From positions 2,108,001-2,172,000 of the forward strand of contig NZ_UGQM01000001.1 of NCBI RefSeq assembly GCF_900454025.1: a stretch of 64,000 bases of DNA, written 5' to 3'. Under the pieces are notes generated by a model. That model searched no databases. It had not been told where the DNA came from and worked only from the letters and a program-made list of their open reading frames with translations. The stretch is from Mycolicibacterium gilvum. Its GTDB lineage: Bacteria; Actinomycetota; Actinomycetes; Mycobacteriales; Mycobacteriaceae. Below are positions 27,102 to 36,206 of the stretch, piece after piece. Position numbers and translations under genes: made by a program. Numbering within the stretch: position 1 is the first letter of the stretch; each line of letters opens with the position of its first letter.

Positions 27102-30100
27102 GTGGCTGGTCAGATAACCAAGGTCCTCGTCGCCAACCGTGGTGAGATCGCGATCCGCGCCTTTCGCGCGGCCTACGAGATGGGGATCGCCACCGTCGCG
27201 GTGTACCCCTACGAAGACCGCAATTCCCTGCACAGACTCAAAGCCGACGAGTCGTATCAGATCGGTGACGTCGGCCATCCGGTGCGGGCGTACCTGTCGG
27301 TCGACGAGATCATGCGCGTGGCGCTGGAAGCCGGCTGCGATGCGGTGTATCCGGGCTACGGGTTCCTCTCGGAGAATCCCGAGCTGGCTGCCGCGTGCGC
27401 GTCGGCGGGCATCACCTTCGTCGGTCCCAGTGCCCATGTGCTGGAACTGACCGGCAACAAGGCGCGCGCGATCGCGGCGGCACGCTCGGCCGGGCTTCCC
27501 GTCCTGGCGTCCTCAGAACCGTCCGCCTCGGTCGAGGAGCTCGTCGAGGCGGCGCGCACCATGGAGTTCCCGCTGTTCGTCAAGGCGGTCTCCGGTGGCG
27601 GCGGACGCGGCATGCGCCGGGTCGCCGAGCCCGAGGGGCTGGCCGAGGCGGTGGAGGCCGCCAGCCGCGAGGCGGAGTCCGCATTCGGGGATCCGTCGGT
27701 GTACCTGGAGCAGGCGGTGCTCAACCCGCGCCACATCGAGGTGCAGATCCTCGCCGATTCCCGCGGCAACGTGATGCACCTGTTCGAGCGTGACTGCAGC
27801 GTGCAACGCCGTCACCAGAAGGTCATCGAGCTCGCGCCGGCCCCGAATCTGCCCGAGGAGCTGCGGCAGCAGATCTGCGCCGACGCGGTCGCCTATGCCC
27901 GGGAGATCGGCTACACCTGCGCGGGCACCGTGGAGTTCCTGCTCGACGAACGCGGTCATCACGTCTTCATCGAGTGCAATCCGCGAATCCAGGTCGAGCA
28001 CACCGTCACCGAGGAGATCACCGACGTCGATCTGGTGGCCAGCCAGATCCGTATCGCGTCGGGTCAGACCCTCGCCGATCTGGGGCTGAGCCAGGAGGAT
28101 CTCGTCATCCGGGGTGCGGCGATGCAGTGCCGGATCACCACCGAGGATCCCGCCAACGGTTTCCGGCCCGACACCGGCCGGATCACCGCCTACCGCTCGC
28201 CCGGCGGCGCCGGAATCCGCCTCGACGGGGGCGCGGTGCTCGGCGGCGAGATCGGCGCCCACTTCGATTCGATGCTGGTCAAGCTCACCTGCCGGGGCCG
28301 CGACTTCGCCACCGCCGCCGCGCGGGCACACCGTGCGCTGGCCGAGTTCCGCGTCCGCGGAGTCTCGACGAACATCCCGTTCCTGCAGGCCGTCATCGAC
28401 GACCCGGACTTCCGGGCGGGCAGGGTCACCACGTCGTTCATCGACGAACGGCCGGGGCTGCTCACCTCGCACACGCCCGCCGACCGCGGAACGAAGATCC
28501 TCAACTACCTGGCCGATGTGACCGTGAACCAGCCGCACGGCCCGCGCCCGTCGACGGTGTATCCGCAGGACAAGCTGCCCCAGATCGACCTCAACACGAT
28601 GCCCCCGCGCGGCAGCAAGCACCTGCTCTCCGAGGTCGGTCCGGAGGGTTTCGCCCGCTGGATTCGGGAGTCCAAGGCGGTGGGTGTCACCGACACCACC
28701 TTCCGGGACGCGCACCAGTCGCTCCTGGCGACGCGCATCAGGACCTCGGGGATGCTGATGGTCGCGCCGTACGTCGCGCGGATGACCCCCCAGCTGCTGT
28801 CGATCGAATGTTGGGGTGGCGCAACGTATGACGTCGCTCTGCGGTTCCTCAAGGAGGACCCGTGGGAGCGGCTGGCGGCGCTGCGCGAAGCCGTGCCCAA
28901 CATCTGCCTGCAGATGCTGCTGCGCGGCCGCAACACCGTCGGGTACACGCCCTACCCGGAGTCGGTGACCCATGCCTTCGTTCAGGAGGCGACCGCCACG
29001 GGGATCGACATCTACCGCATCTTCGACGCGCTCAACAACGTCGACTCGATGCGTCCGGCGATCGACGCCGTGCGGGAAACAGGCACGGCCGTCGCCGAAG
29101 TCGCGATGTCCTACACCGGCGACCTGTCCGACCCGGCGGAGAACCTGTACACGCTGGACTACTACCTCAAGCTCGCCGAGCAGATCGTCGACGCGGGCGC
29201 GCACGTCCTCGGCATCAAGGACATGGCGGGGCTGTTGCGCCCGCAGGCCGCCGACACCCTCGTCGGGGCGTTGCGCAGTCGGTTCGACCTGCCGGTGCAC
29301 GTCCACACCCACGACACCCCCGGGGGTCAGCTCGCGACGTACCTGGCCGCGTGGCAGGCCGGCGCGAGTGCCGTCGACGGCGCGTCGTCGCCATTGGCCG
29401 GCACCACGAGCCAGCCCGCGCTGAGTTCGATCGTGGCCGCCACCGCTCACACCGAGTTCGACACCGGACTGTCCCTGGAAGCCGTGTGCGACCTCGAGCC
29501 GTACTGGGAGGCGCTGCGAAAGGTGTACGCGCCCTTCGATGTTGCCGCCGCGGGCCCGACCACGCCGACGGGACGGGTGTATCACCACGAGATCCCGGGC
29601 GGGCAGCTGTCGAATCTGCGCCAGCAGGCGATCGCGCTCGGGCTCGGCGACCGGTTCGAGCAGATCGAGGCCAGCTATGCCGCCGCCGATCGCATCCTCG
29701 GCCGGCTGGTCAAGGTCACCCCGTCGTCGAAGGTGGTCGGCGACCTGGCGCTGGCACTCGTGGGCGCGGGGGTGTCCGCCGACGAGTTCGCCGCCGACCC
29801 CGAACGTTTCGACATCCCGGATTCGGTGATCGGCTTCCTGCGCGGCGAGCTGGGAGACCCGCCGGGAGGCTGGCCGGAGCCGCTGCGCTCCAAGGCGCTC
29901 GCCGGGCGTGCCCCCGCCAAACCGGCGACCGAGTTGTCCGCCGAGGACACCGCGGCCCTCGCCGACGCCGGTGCCACGCGGCAGGCGACGCTCAACCGGT
30001 TGCTGTTCCCGGGGCCCACCAAGGAATTCGAGGCACACCGGGAGCAGTACGGTGACACCTCGAGCCTCTCGGCGAACCAGTTCTTCTACGGTTTGCGCCA

Positions 30101-30548
30101 CGGCGACGAGCACCGGGTCACCCTGGAGAAGGGCGTCCAACTGCTCATCGGCCTCGAAGCCATCTCGGATGCCGACGAACGCGGGATGCGCACCGTGATG
30201 TGCATCCTCAACGGGCAGCTGCGACCGGTCGTGGTTCGCGATCGCAGTGTCGCCAGCGAGGTTCCGGCCGCCGAGAAAGCCGACCGCAACAACCCCGACC
30301 ACGTCGCGGCGCCCTTCGCCGGCGTCGTCACCGTCAACGTGGCCGAGGGGGACCAGGTCGAGACCGGTCAGACGATCGCGACGATCGAGGCGATGAAGAT
30401 GGAGGCAGCGATCACGGCCCCGAAGGCGGGTGCCGTCGGTCGTGTCGCGGTCAGCGCGACGGCGCAGGTCGAAGGGGGAGACCTGCTGGTGGTGATCGGT
30501 TCCGCGGGCGCGAAGGTCAGCAGCGACGCGGCCGGGGAGTCGTCCTGA
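27102..30548 (+). CDS. pyc: Pyruvate carboxylase
   Basis: 1148 aa, GTG start. It is a single-chain biotin enzyme making oxaloacetate from pyruvate. The domains run in order. Biotin carboxylase spans residues 1 to about 450 ([44 protein letters not shown]). Carboxyltransferase runs from about 530 to 800 ([40 protein letters not shown]). A tetramerisation region and a C-terminal biotinyl domain follow, with EAMKMEA (biotinylated Lys 1099). It is the first gene downstream of the IS element, and the coding sequence is undisturbed. Confidence 0.97.
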   Translation: MAGQITKVLVANRGEIAIRAFRAAYEMGIATVAVYPYEDRNSLHRLKADESYQIGDVGHPVRAYLSVDEIMRVALEAGCDAVYPGYGFLSENPELAAACASAGITFVGPSAHVLELTGNKARAIAAARSAGLPVLASSEPSASVEELVEAARTMEFPLFVKAVSGGGGRGMRRVAEPEGLAEAVEAASREAESAFGDPSVYLEQAVLNPRHIEVQILADSRGNVMHLFERDCSVQRRHQKVIELAPAPNLPEELRQQICADAVAYAREIGYTCAGTVEFLLDERGHHVFIECNPRIQVEHTVTEEITDVDLVASQIRIASGQTLADLGLSQEDLVIRGAAMQCRITTEDPANGFRPDTGRITAYRSPGGAGIRLDGGAVLGGEIGAHFDSMLVKLTCRGRDFATAAARAHRALAEFRVRGVSTNIPFLQAVIDDPDFRAGRVTTSFIDERPGLLTSHTPADRGTKILNYLADVTVNQPHGPRPSTVYPQDKLPQIDLNTMPPRGSKHLLSEVGPEGFARWIRESKAVGVTDTTFRDAHQSLLATRIRTSGMLMVAPYVARMTPQLLSIECWGGATYDVALRFLKEDPWERLAALREAVPNICLQMLLRGRNTVGYTPYPESVTHAFVQEATATGIDIYRIFDALNNVDSMRPAIDAVRETGTAVAEVAMSYTGDLSDPAENLYTLDYYLKLAEQIVDAGAHVLGIKDMAGLLRPQAADTLVGALRSRFDLPVHVHTHDTPGGQLATYLAAWQAGASAVDGASSPLAGTTSQPALSSIVAATAHTEFDTGLSLEAVCDLEPYWEALRKVYAPFDVAAAGPTTPTGRVYHHEIPGGQLSNLRQQAIALGLGDRFEQIEASYAAADRILGRLVKVTPSSKVVGDLALALVGAGVSADEFAADPERFDIPDSVIGFLRGELGDPPGGWPEPLRSKALAGRAPAKPATELSAEDTAALADAGATRQATLNRLLFPGPTKEFEAHREQYGDTSSLSANQFFYGLRHGDEHRVTLEKGVQLLIGLEAISDADERGMRTVMCILNGQLRPVVVRDRSVASEVPAAEKADRNNPDHVAAPFAGVVTVNVAEGDQVETGQTIATIEAMKMEAAITAPKAGAVGRVAVSATAQVEGGDLLVVIGSAGAKVSSDAAGESS

Positions 30549-31114
30549 CCCGGATCGTCGCAGGCGACTTCGGCGGACGCCGCATCGCCGTGCCGCAGCA
30601 GAAGTCCGGACGCGGCACGCGGCCGACGACAGACCGGGTGCGCGAGGCGATGTTCAACCTGCTGTCCGCCCGGATCGACTTCAGCGGTATCAGCGTGCTC
30701 GATCTGTATGCAGGGTCGGGAGCCCTTGGGCTGGAAGCGCTTTCGCGCGGCGCCCGATCGGTGCTGTTCGTGGAGTCCGACGCCCGCGCGGCATCGGTGA
30801 TCGAGCAGAACATCGCGGCGTTGGGTGCGCGCGGAGCGACAGTTCGTCGGGGAAGCGTGGCAGCCGTCCTGTCCGCGGGGGCGGCCACGCCCGTCGACCT
30901 GGTGCTGGCCGACCCGCCCTACGAGGTCGACGCAGCACAGGTCGCCGATATGGTCGACGCGTTGGACAACGCCGGCTGGGCGTCGCCGGGAACGGTTGCG
31001 GTGGTGGAGCGTCCGGCCTCGGCCTCCGAGATCGACTGGCCGGCCCGATGGTCGGCGTGGAAGGCGCGCCGCTACGGCGACACCCGCCTGGAGATGGCGT
31101 CGGTCACCGACTGA
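30545..31114 (+). CDS. rsmD: 16S rRNA (guanine-966-N2)-methyltransferase RsmD
   Basis: 189 aa if translation starts at the CTG at 30545 (CTGA overlap with the pyc stop). Conserved RsmD sequence starts there: [13 protein letters not shown], then [21 protein letters not shown]-binding [19 protein letters not shown] and catalytic LADPPYEV. No ATG, GTG or TTG is available in frame at the expected place. The next ones are internal and would remove conserved residues. GGGGAG (30534-30539) is suitably placed. The start codon is therefore unusual or a base is miscalled. Confidence 0.85.
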   Translation: MTRIVAGDFGGRRIAVPQQKSGRGTRPTTDRVREAMFNLLSARIDFSGISVLDLYAGSGALGLEALSRGARSVLFVESDARAASVIEQNIAALGARGATVRRGSVAAVLSAGAATPVDLVLADPPYEVDAAQVADMVDALDNAGWASPGTVAVVERPASASEIDWPARWSAWKARRYGDTRLEMASVTD

Positions 31115-31258
31115 TCCGGAGGGTCGAAATCGTCTCCACGGCAGCCGAGTTCCCGATCGACGTGCCGTTCACCGCCGTCGCCGCCGCGCGGGCCGGCGCG
31201 CGGATCCGGCACCGGCGATCGCCGTGGACCGCGGCGGCCCCTGCTACGGTCACACCTC

Positions 31259-31741
31259 ATGAGTGGAGCGGTGTGCCCGGGGTCCTTCGATCCGGTGACC
31301 CTCGGTCACATCGACGTGTTCGAGCGCGCGGCGGCGCAGTTCGACGAGATCGTCGTCGCGGTGATGGTCAACCCCAACAAGTCGGGGATGTTCACGCTCG
31401 ACGAGCGGATCGCGCTGATCGAGGAGTCGACCACGCACCTGCCGAACCTGCGCGTCGAATCCGGGCAGGGTCTCATCGTCGACTTCGTCCGCGAGCGGGG
31501 TCTGACCGCGATCGTCAAGGGCCTGCGCACCGGCACCGATTTCGAGTACGAACTCCAGATGGCTCAGATGAACAAACACGTCGCCGGGATCGACACGTTC
31601 TTCGTGGCCACCGCGCCGAGCTATTCGTTCGTGTCGTCATCGCTGGCCAAAGAGGTGGCCATGCTCGGCGGCGACGTCACGGCGCTGTTGCCTGCGGCGG
31701 TGAACACCCGCCTGACCGCCAAGCTCGCCGAGCGCGGTTGA
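31259..31741 (+). CDS. coaD: Phosphopantetheine adenylyltransferase
   Basis: 160 aa. The fourth step of coenzyme A synthesis: it transfers AMP to phosphopantetheine. [20 protein letters not shown] holds the nucleotidyltransferase T/HxGH motif, [21 protein letters not shown] binds substrate, and [14 protein letters not shown] is the ISSSxVR-like end motif. The length matches the family. About 145 noncoding bases separate it from rsmD. In M. tuberculosis the PDIM locus lies just beyond this gene; here a hemerythrin gene follows. Confidence 0.97.
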   Translation: MSGAVCPGSFDPVTLGHIDVFERAAAQFDEIVVAVMVNPNKSGMFTLDERIALIEESTTHLPNLRVESGQGLIVDFVRERGLTAIVKGLRTGTDFEYELQMAQMNKHVAGIDTFFVATAPSYSFVSSSLAKEVAMLGGDVTALLPAAVNTRLTAKLAERG

Positions 31742-31828
31742 GCGTCACGGGGCGGGGTACGTAGGAATCGCCGGTGCTCAGCCCTCAGCGCCGACACCAC
31801 ACAGCCCTGCGTGATGGAGGTACCCACT

Positions 31829-32395
31829 GTGCCCGAGACATTCGTCCAGTCCACCGATGACGTCGTCGCGTTCCTCAAGGATCAGCACAACCTGATCCGT
31901 GACATGTTCGACGACGTAATACATGCGTCCGACCCGAAGGCGCGAGAGAAGGCGTTCACCGAACTGCGGCAACTGCTGGCCGTGCACGAGACAGCCGAGG
32001 AGATGGTGGTGCACCCCCGGATCCGTCGGGAGGTCGACGAGGGCGACGACATCGCCGAGGCCCTCCTGGCCGAGGAGCACGCGTCGAAGGAGAAGCTCGT
32101 CGCCCTGGAGAACCTCGACATCGCCTCCGATGAGTTCCTCCGCGAGCTCACCGAGTTCCGGGACACCGTCCTGGCGCACGCCGAGCACGAAGAGATCGAG
32201 GAGTTCACGAAGCTCTCGCGCGAACTCGGCGCCGACGACCTCAAGCGCATGGCCGGCGCGGTGCAGGCCGCTGAGGCGATCGCCCCGACCCGGCCGCACC
32301 CGGGCGTCGAATCGGCCACGCTGAACTTCGCGGTCGGGCCGTTCGCGTCGATGCTCGACCGGGCCCGCGACGTCATCGGGGCCGCGCTGAAGTGA
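31829..32395 (+). CDS. Hemerythrin HHE cation-binding domain protein
   Basis: 188 aa from GTG 31829. GGAGG at 31816-31820 is 8 bases upstream; the frame is also open to ATG 31814. It is a four-helix HHE protein: DQHNLIRDMFDD, HETAEEMVVHPRI, EEHASKEKL and HAEHEEIEEF supply the His/Glu residues for a di-iron site. Mycobacterial relatives respond to oxidative and nitrosative stress. The C-terminal 40 residues (PTRPHPG and on) lie outside the domain. It stands between coaD and sepIVA, with over 100 bases on the downstream side. Confidence 0.9.
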   Translation: MPETFVQSTDDVVAFLKDQHNLIRDMFDDVIHASDPKAREKAFTELRQLLAVHETAEEMVVHPRIRREVDEGDDIAEALLAEEHASKEKLVALENLDIASDEFLRELTEFRDTVLAHAEHEEIEEFTKLSRELGADDLKRMAGAVQAAEAIAPTRPHPGVESATLNFAVGPFASMLDRARDVIGAALK

Positions 32396-32508
32396 CATCC
32401 GGGCCGGTGTTCGGGCGATTTCGGCGCGACACACCGGCCACGGAAGCCCAGTCACAGGCGTAACACCAGGCACACTGGTCACTAACAACTACGCCTGGAG
32501 GGTGTGCC

Positions 32509-33246
32509 GTGTACCGAGTGTTCGAAGCTCTCGACGAGTTGGGCGCGATCGTCGAAGAAGCCCGCGGTGTGCCCATGACCGCCGGTTGCGTGGTGCCGCG
32601 CGGTGACGTCCTGGAACTGATCGACGACATCAAGGACGCGATCCCGGGCGAACTCGACGACGCGCAGGACGTGCTCGACGCGCGTGACGCGATGCTGCGG
32701 GAGGCCAAGGACCACGCCGAGTCCACCGTGTCCACGGCCAACGCCGAGGCCGACTCGATGGTCAACCATGCCCGGACCGAAGCCGATCGTCTGCTGGCCG
32801 ACGCGAAGGCGCAGGCCGACCGGATGGTGGCCGAGGCCCGTCAGCACAGCGAACGCATGGTGGGTGAGGCGCGCGAGGAGGCCGCGCGCATCGCGGCGAC
32901 GGCCAAGCGCGAGTACGAGGCCAGCACCGGCCGGGCCAAGTCCGAGGCCGACCGGCTCCTCGAAAGCGGCAATCTCGCCTATGAGAAAGCCGTCCAGGAG
33001 GGCATCAAGGAGCAACAGCGCCTGGTGTCGCAGACCGAGGTCGTCGCGACCGCGACCGCGGAAGCCACCCGCATGATCGACTCGGCGCACGCCGAGGCCG
33101 ACCGCCTGCGCGGAGAATGCGACATCTACGTCGACAGCAAGCTGGCCGAGTTCGAGGACTTCCTCAACGGCACGCTGCGGTCGGTCGGACGGGGACGCCA
33201 CCAGCTGCGCACCTCGGCCGGTACCCACGACTACGCCGCCCGGTAG
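32509..33246 (+). CDS. sepIVA: DivIVA-like septation protein SepIVA
   Basis: 245 aa, GTG start with GGAGGG about 7 bases upstream. After a short N-terminal part (VYRVFEALDELGAIVEEA) the protein is almost entirely coiled coil, with repeating EADRLLADAKAQADRMVAEA-type heptads to about residue 215. This matches Rv2927c/SepIVA, an essential mycobacterial factor that localises with the septum and the intracellular membrane domain and is regulated by arginine methylation. Those roles are from the literature as I recall it; the sequence shows only the family. Confidence 0.9.
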   Translation: MYRVFEALDELGAIVEEARGVPMTAGCVVPRGDVLELIDDIKDAIPGELDDAQDVLDARDAMLREAKDHAESTVSTANAEADSMVNHARTEADRLLADAKAQADRMVAEARQHSERMVGEAREEAARIAATAKREYEASTGRAKSEADRLLESGNLAYEKAVQEGIKEQQRLVSQTEVVATATAEATRMIDSAHAEADRLRGECDIYVDSKLAEFEDFLNGTLRSVGRGRHQLRTSAGTHDYAAR

Positions 33247-33277
33247 GCCGCCGCGGAGCTGACCGTACGATACGGAC

Positions 33278-33868
33278 ATGGCGACGCACGCAAGCGCGGC
33301 GGCGCGCCGCTCGTCGCGGTCGCCGCTCGTGATCGACATCACCCGACTCGGCCGCCGTCCCGGTTCGATGATCACCGTCGAGACGACGGTGCCCAGCCCG
33401 ACCCGCATCGGCGTGGAGCTCATCGCCATCGAGGAGGGCGCTCCGCTGGAGCTCGACCTGCGACTGGAGTCGGTGTCGGAGGGTGTTCTGGTGACCGGCA
33501 CGATGTCGGCTCCGACGTCGGGCGAATGCGGGCGCTGTCTGAAGCCGATCACCGGTGAGGTCTCCATCGACCTCACCGAGTTGTTCGCCTATCCCGACAG
33601 CACCACCGACGAGACGACCGAATCCGACGAACTGCCCCGTGTGGGTCGCGAACGCGGTACCGACACGGTCGATCTGGAACAGTCGGTGATCGACGCGGTC
33701 GGGTTGGCGCTGCCGTTCTCCCCGGTCTGCGGACCCGACTGCCAGGGCCTGTGCCCCGACTGCGGCGTCGCGCTCGAGGACGCAGAACCCGGGCACCACC
33801 ACGAGAAGATCGATCCGCGCTGGGCCAAGCTGGCCGAGTTCGGCGAGAAGGACGGGGATGACGCGTGA
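33278..33868 (+). CDS. DUF177/YceD family protein
   Basis: 196 aa. The N-terminal part is basic ([21 protein letters not shown]). The core has a CxxC pair, [10 protein letters not shown], and a second cluster, [13 protein letters not shown], consistent with zinc binding and typical of YceD/DUF177. In most bacteria yceD precedes rpmF; in mycobacteria it precedes rnc, as here, with a 4-base overlap. A role in ribosomal RNA or 23S maturation has been proposed for the family. The biochemical function here is unknown. Confidence 0.9.
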   Translation: MATHASAAARRSSRSPLVIDITRLGRRPGSMITVETTVPSPTRIGVELIAIEEGAPLELDLRLESVSEGVLVTGTMSAPTSGECGRCLKPITGEVSIDLTELFAYPDSTTDETTESDELPRVGRERGTDTVDLEQSVIDAVGLALPFSPVCGPDCQGLCPDCGVALEDAEPGHHHEKIDPRWAKLAEFGEKDGDDA

Positions 33869-34569
33869 CGGTCGACCGCGCACTTCTGTTGAAGGCGCTC
33901 GGTATCGATCTGCCCGCGGAACTGCTCACCATCGCGCTGACCCACCGCAGCTACTCCTATGAGAACGGTGGCGTGCCCACCAACGAACGGCTGGAATTCC
34001 TCGGTGACTCCGTGCTCGGGCTGACCATCACCGAAGAGCTCTACCACCGCCATCCAGATCGCTCCGAGGGTGATCTGGCCAAGCTGCGCGCGAGCATCGT
34101 CAACACCCAGGCGCTCGCCGACGTCGGCCGCAACCTCTCCGAGCACGGCCTGGGCGCCTACCTGCTGCTGGGCAAGGGCGAGGAGAACTCCGGCGGAGCC
34201 GACAAGTCCAGCATTCTCGCCGACGGTGTCGAATCCCTGCTCGGCGCGATCTACCTGGAGCACGGCGCGGTCGCGGCGCGCGAGGTGATCCTGCGTCTGT
34301 TCAGCGATCTGCTGGACACCGCGCCGACGCTGGGCGCGGGACTGGACTGGAAGAGCAGCCTTCAGGAACTGACCGCATCGCTGGCGCTCGGGGCGCCGAG
34401 CTACCACGTCACCTCGACCGGACCCGACCACGACAAGGAATTCACCGCGGTCGTGATCATCGCCGAGAGGGAGCACGGAACGGGCGTCGGCCGCACCAAG
34501 AAGGAGGCCGAACTCAAGGCCGCCTCGGCCGCCTGGAACGCACTCCAGCGCGCGCACCCGGATGCCTGA
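33865..34569 (+). CDS. rnc: Ribonuclease III
   Basis: 234 aa, GTG start overlapping the DUF177 stop. It cuts double-stranded RNA, including rRNA precursors. The signature [14 protein letters not shown] contains the catalytic Glu/Asp, and [15 protein letters not shown] holds the second acidic pair. The C-terminal dsRNA-binding domain ([18 protein letters not shown] through [14 protein letters not shown]) is complete. It overlaps mutM by 8 bases in a DUF177-rnc-mutM operon. Confidence 0.97.
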   Translation: MTVDRALLLKALGIDLPAELLTIALTHRSYSYENGGVPTNERLEFLGDSVLGLTITEELYHRHPDRSEGDLAKLRASIVNTQALADVGRNLSEHGLGAYLLLGKGEENSGGADKSSILADGVESLLGAIYLEHGAVAAREVILRLFSDLLDTAPTLGAGLDWKSSLQELTASLALGAPSYHVTSTGPDHDKEFTAVVIIAEREHGTGVGRTKKEAELKAASAAWNALQRAHPDA

Positions 34570-35410
34570 ACTCCCGGAGGTGGAGGTCGTCCGCCGGGGA
34601 TTGGCAGCACACGTCACCGGCAGGACGATCTCAGCGGTCCGCGTGCACCATCCGCGGGCCGTCCGCCGGCATGAGGCCGGTCCGGCCGATCTGACGGCGC
34701 GGCTGCTGGACTCCGTGATCACCGGCACCGGACGCCGGGGCAAATACCTGTGGCTGACGCTCGGCGACGGCTCCGCGGTCGTCGTGCATCTCGGGATGAG
34801 CGGCCAGATGCTGCTCGGGCCGGTGCGCAACGAGAATCACCTGCGCATCGCCGTGCTGCTCGACGACGGCACCGCGCTGAGCTTCGTCGACCAGCGCACG
34901 TTCGGCGGCTGGATGCTCGCAGACCTGGTGACCGTGGACGGCTCCGACGTCCCGGCCCCCGTCGCGCACATCGCCCGCGATCCGCTCGACCCGCTCTTCG
35001 ACCGCGCTGCGGTGGTGAACGTGTTGCGGCGCAAGCACTCCGAGATCAAGCGGCAGTTGCTGGACCAGACGGTGGTGTCGGGGATCGGCAACATCTACGC
35101 CGACGAATCGCTGTGGCGGGCCAAGATCAACGGCGCGCGCCTGGCGTCGGGGGTCTCCAAGGCCAAACTCGCCGAACTGCTGGATGCGGCGACCGACGTG
35201 ATGACCGATGCGCTCGCCCAGGGCGGTACCTCGTTCGACTCGTTGTATGTCAACGTCAACGGCGAATCGGGCTACTTCGACCGCTCGCTGGATGCCTACG
35301 GGCGCGAGGGCGAGCCGTGCCGGCGTTGCGGTGCGATCATGCGGCGTGACAAGTTCATGAACCGCTCGTCGTTCTACTGCCCGCGCTGCCAGCCGCGCCC
35401 CCGGGTCTGA
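34562..35410 (+). CDS. mutM: Formamidopyrimidine-DNA glycosylase (MutM/Fpg)
   Basis: 282 aa. It excises 8-oxoguanine and Fapy lesions with AP-lyase activity. After the initiator Met it starts [13 protein letters not shown], where Pro1/Glu2 form the active site. It has [10 protein letters not shown], the helix-two-turn-helix region [19 protein letters not shown], and a C-terminal zinc finger [25 protein letters not shown] with all four Cys. A strong inverted repeat follows at 35414-35476. Confidence 0.97.
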   Translation: MPELPEVEVVRRGLAAHVTGRTISAVRVHHPRAVRRHEAGPADLTARLLDSVITGTGRRGKYLWLTLGDGSAVVVHLGMSGQMLLGPVRNENHLRIAVLLDDGTALSFVDQRTFGGWMLADLVTVDGSDVPAPVAHIARDPLDPLFDRAAVVNVLRRKHSEIKRQLLDQTVVSGIGNIYADESLWRAKINGARLASGVSKAKLAELLDAATDVMTDALAQGGTSFDSLYVNVNGESGYFDRSLDAYGREGEPCRRCGAIMRRDKFMNRSSFYCPRCQPRPRV

Positions 35411-35413
35411 CGT

Positions 35414-35476
35414 CGCCGAACGTGCATTCCAGCAGGTCTCCACTCGATCTTCGTCTGCTGGAATGCAATTTCGGCG
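35414..35476. repeat. Long near-perfect palindrome between mutM and the OsmC gene
   Basis: The arms are CGCCGAA (35414-35420) plus TGCATTCCAGCAG (35423-35435), pairing with CTGCTGGAATGCA (35455-35467) plus TTCGGCG (35470-35476). That gives 20 base pairs, one 2x2 internal loop and a 19-base apical loop. There is no U-tract. It may act as a terminator for the rnc-mutM operon or be a copy of a dispersed palindromic repeat. Confidence 0.85.
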
Positions 35477-35495
35477 GAGGTTGTAGAAATAGGGC

Positions 35496-35912
35496 GTGAC
35501 CGAACTGTGGGTGGAGCGCACCGGGGTGCGTCGCTATACCGGGCGCAGCACGCGTGGCGCCGAGGTGCTGGTGGGCTCGGAAGACGTCGAGGGTGTCTTC
35601 ACGCCCGGTGAGCTGATGAAGATCGCACTGGCCGCGTGCAGCGGTCTGTCCAGCGACCAGCCGTTGCGTCGGCGCCTGGGCGACGACTACCGGGCGAAGA
35701 TCAGGGTGTCTGGTGCCGCCGACCGCGAGCAGGAGCGCTACCCGCTGCTCGAAGAGAAGCTCGAGGTGGACCTGTCCGGTTTGTCTGACGACGAGAAGGC
35801 GCGCCTGGTCACCGTGGTCGAGCGCGCGATCGACCAGGTGTGCACCGTCGGGCGCACGCTGAAGGCAGGTACCGAAGTGACCTTTGAGGTGGACGATGCC
35901 GGAGGCGAGTGA
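35496..35912 (+). CDS. OsmC/Ohr family protein
   Basis: 138 aa, GTG start. It is an OsmC-fold protein with [21 protein letters not shown] carrying one conserved Cys, and a second Cys in [13 protein letters not shown]. These correspond to the peroxidatic and resolving cysteines of organic hydroperoxide reductases. Rv2923c is the positional homologue. Peroxidase activity is inferred from family. It overlaps acyP by 17 bases and is separated from mutM by the palindrome. Confidence 0.9.
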   Translation: MTELWVERTGVRRYTGRSTRGAEVLVGSEDVEGVFTPGELMKIALAACSGLSSDQPLRRRLGDDYRAKIRVSGAADREQERYPLLEEKLEVDLSGLSDDEKARLVTVVERAIDQVCTVGRTLKAGTEVTFEVDDAGGE

Positions 35913-36180
35913 CGTTCGGTTGACCGCCTGGGTGCACGGGCAGGTGCAGGGCGTCGGTTTTCGCTGGTGGACGCGGTCGCGGGCGCTCGAACTGGGGTTG
36001 ACGGGCTTCGCCGCCAACAAGCCCGACGGGCGGGTCCAGGTGGTCGCCCAGGGTCCGCGGGAGGCATGCGACCGCCTGCTCGGCGCGCTGCAGGGCGGGG
36101 ACACCCCGGGTCACGTCGACAAGGTCATCTACGACTGGTCCGAACCAGCCGACGCGATCGCGGGCTTCACCGAGCGCTGA
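35896..36180 (+). CDS. acyP: Acylphosphatase
   Basis: 94 aa from ATG 35896, with GAGGTGG a few bases upstream inside the OsmC gene. It is a classic acylphosphatase: [21 protein letters not shown] holds the phosphate-binding Arg, and [18 protein letters not shown] holds the catalytic Asn. It hydrolyses acyl phosphates such as acetyl or carbamoyl phosphate. It lies between the OsmC gene and smc, as in other mycobacteria. Confidence 0.95.
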   Translation: MPEASDVRLTAWVHGQVQGVGFRWWTRSRALELGLTGFAANKPDGRVQVVAQGPREACDRLLGALQGGDTPGHVDKVIYDWSEPADAIAGFTER

Positions 36181-36206
36181 CGCCTCCGGCGGTAGGGTAT
36201 CGCGAC

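Noticed and set aside
27513..30302. 929-codon minus-strand open frame opposite pyc
   Set aside because: It is an antisense shadow of pyc with no domain signature.
31115..31258. Possible small gene between rsmD and coaD
   Set aside because: Only shadow frames are present; nothing has a supported start or recognisable product.
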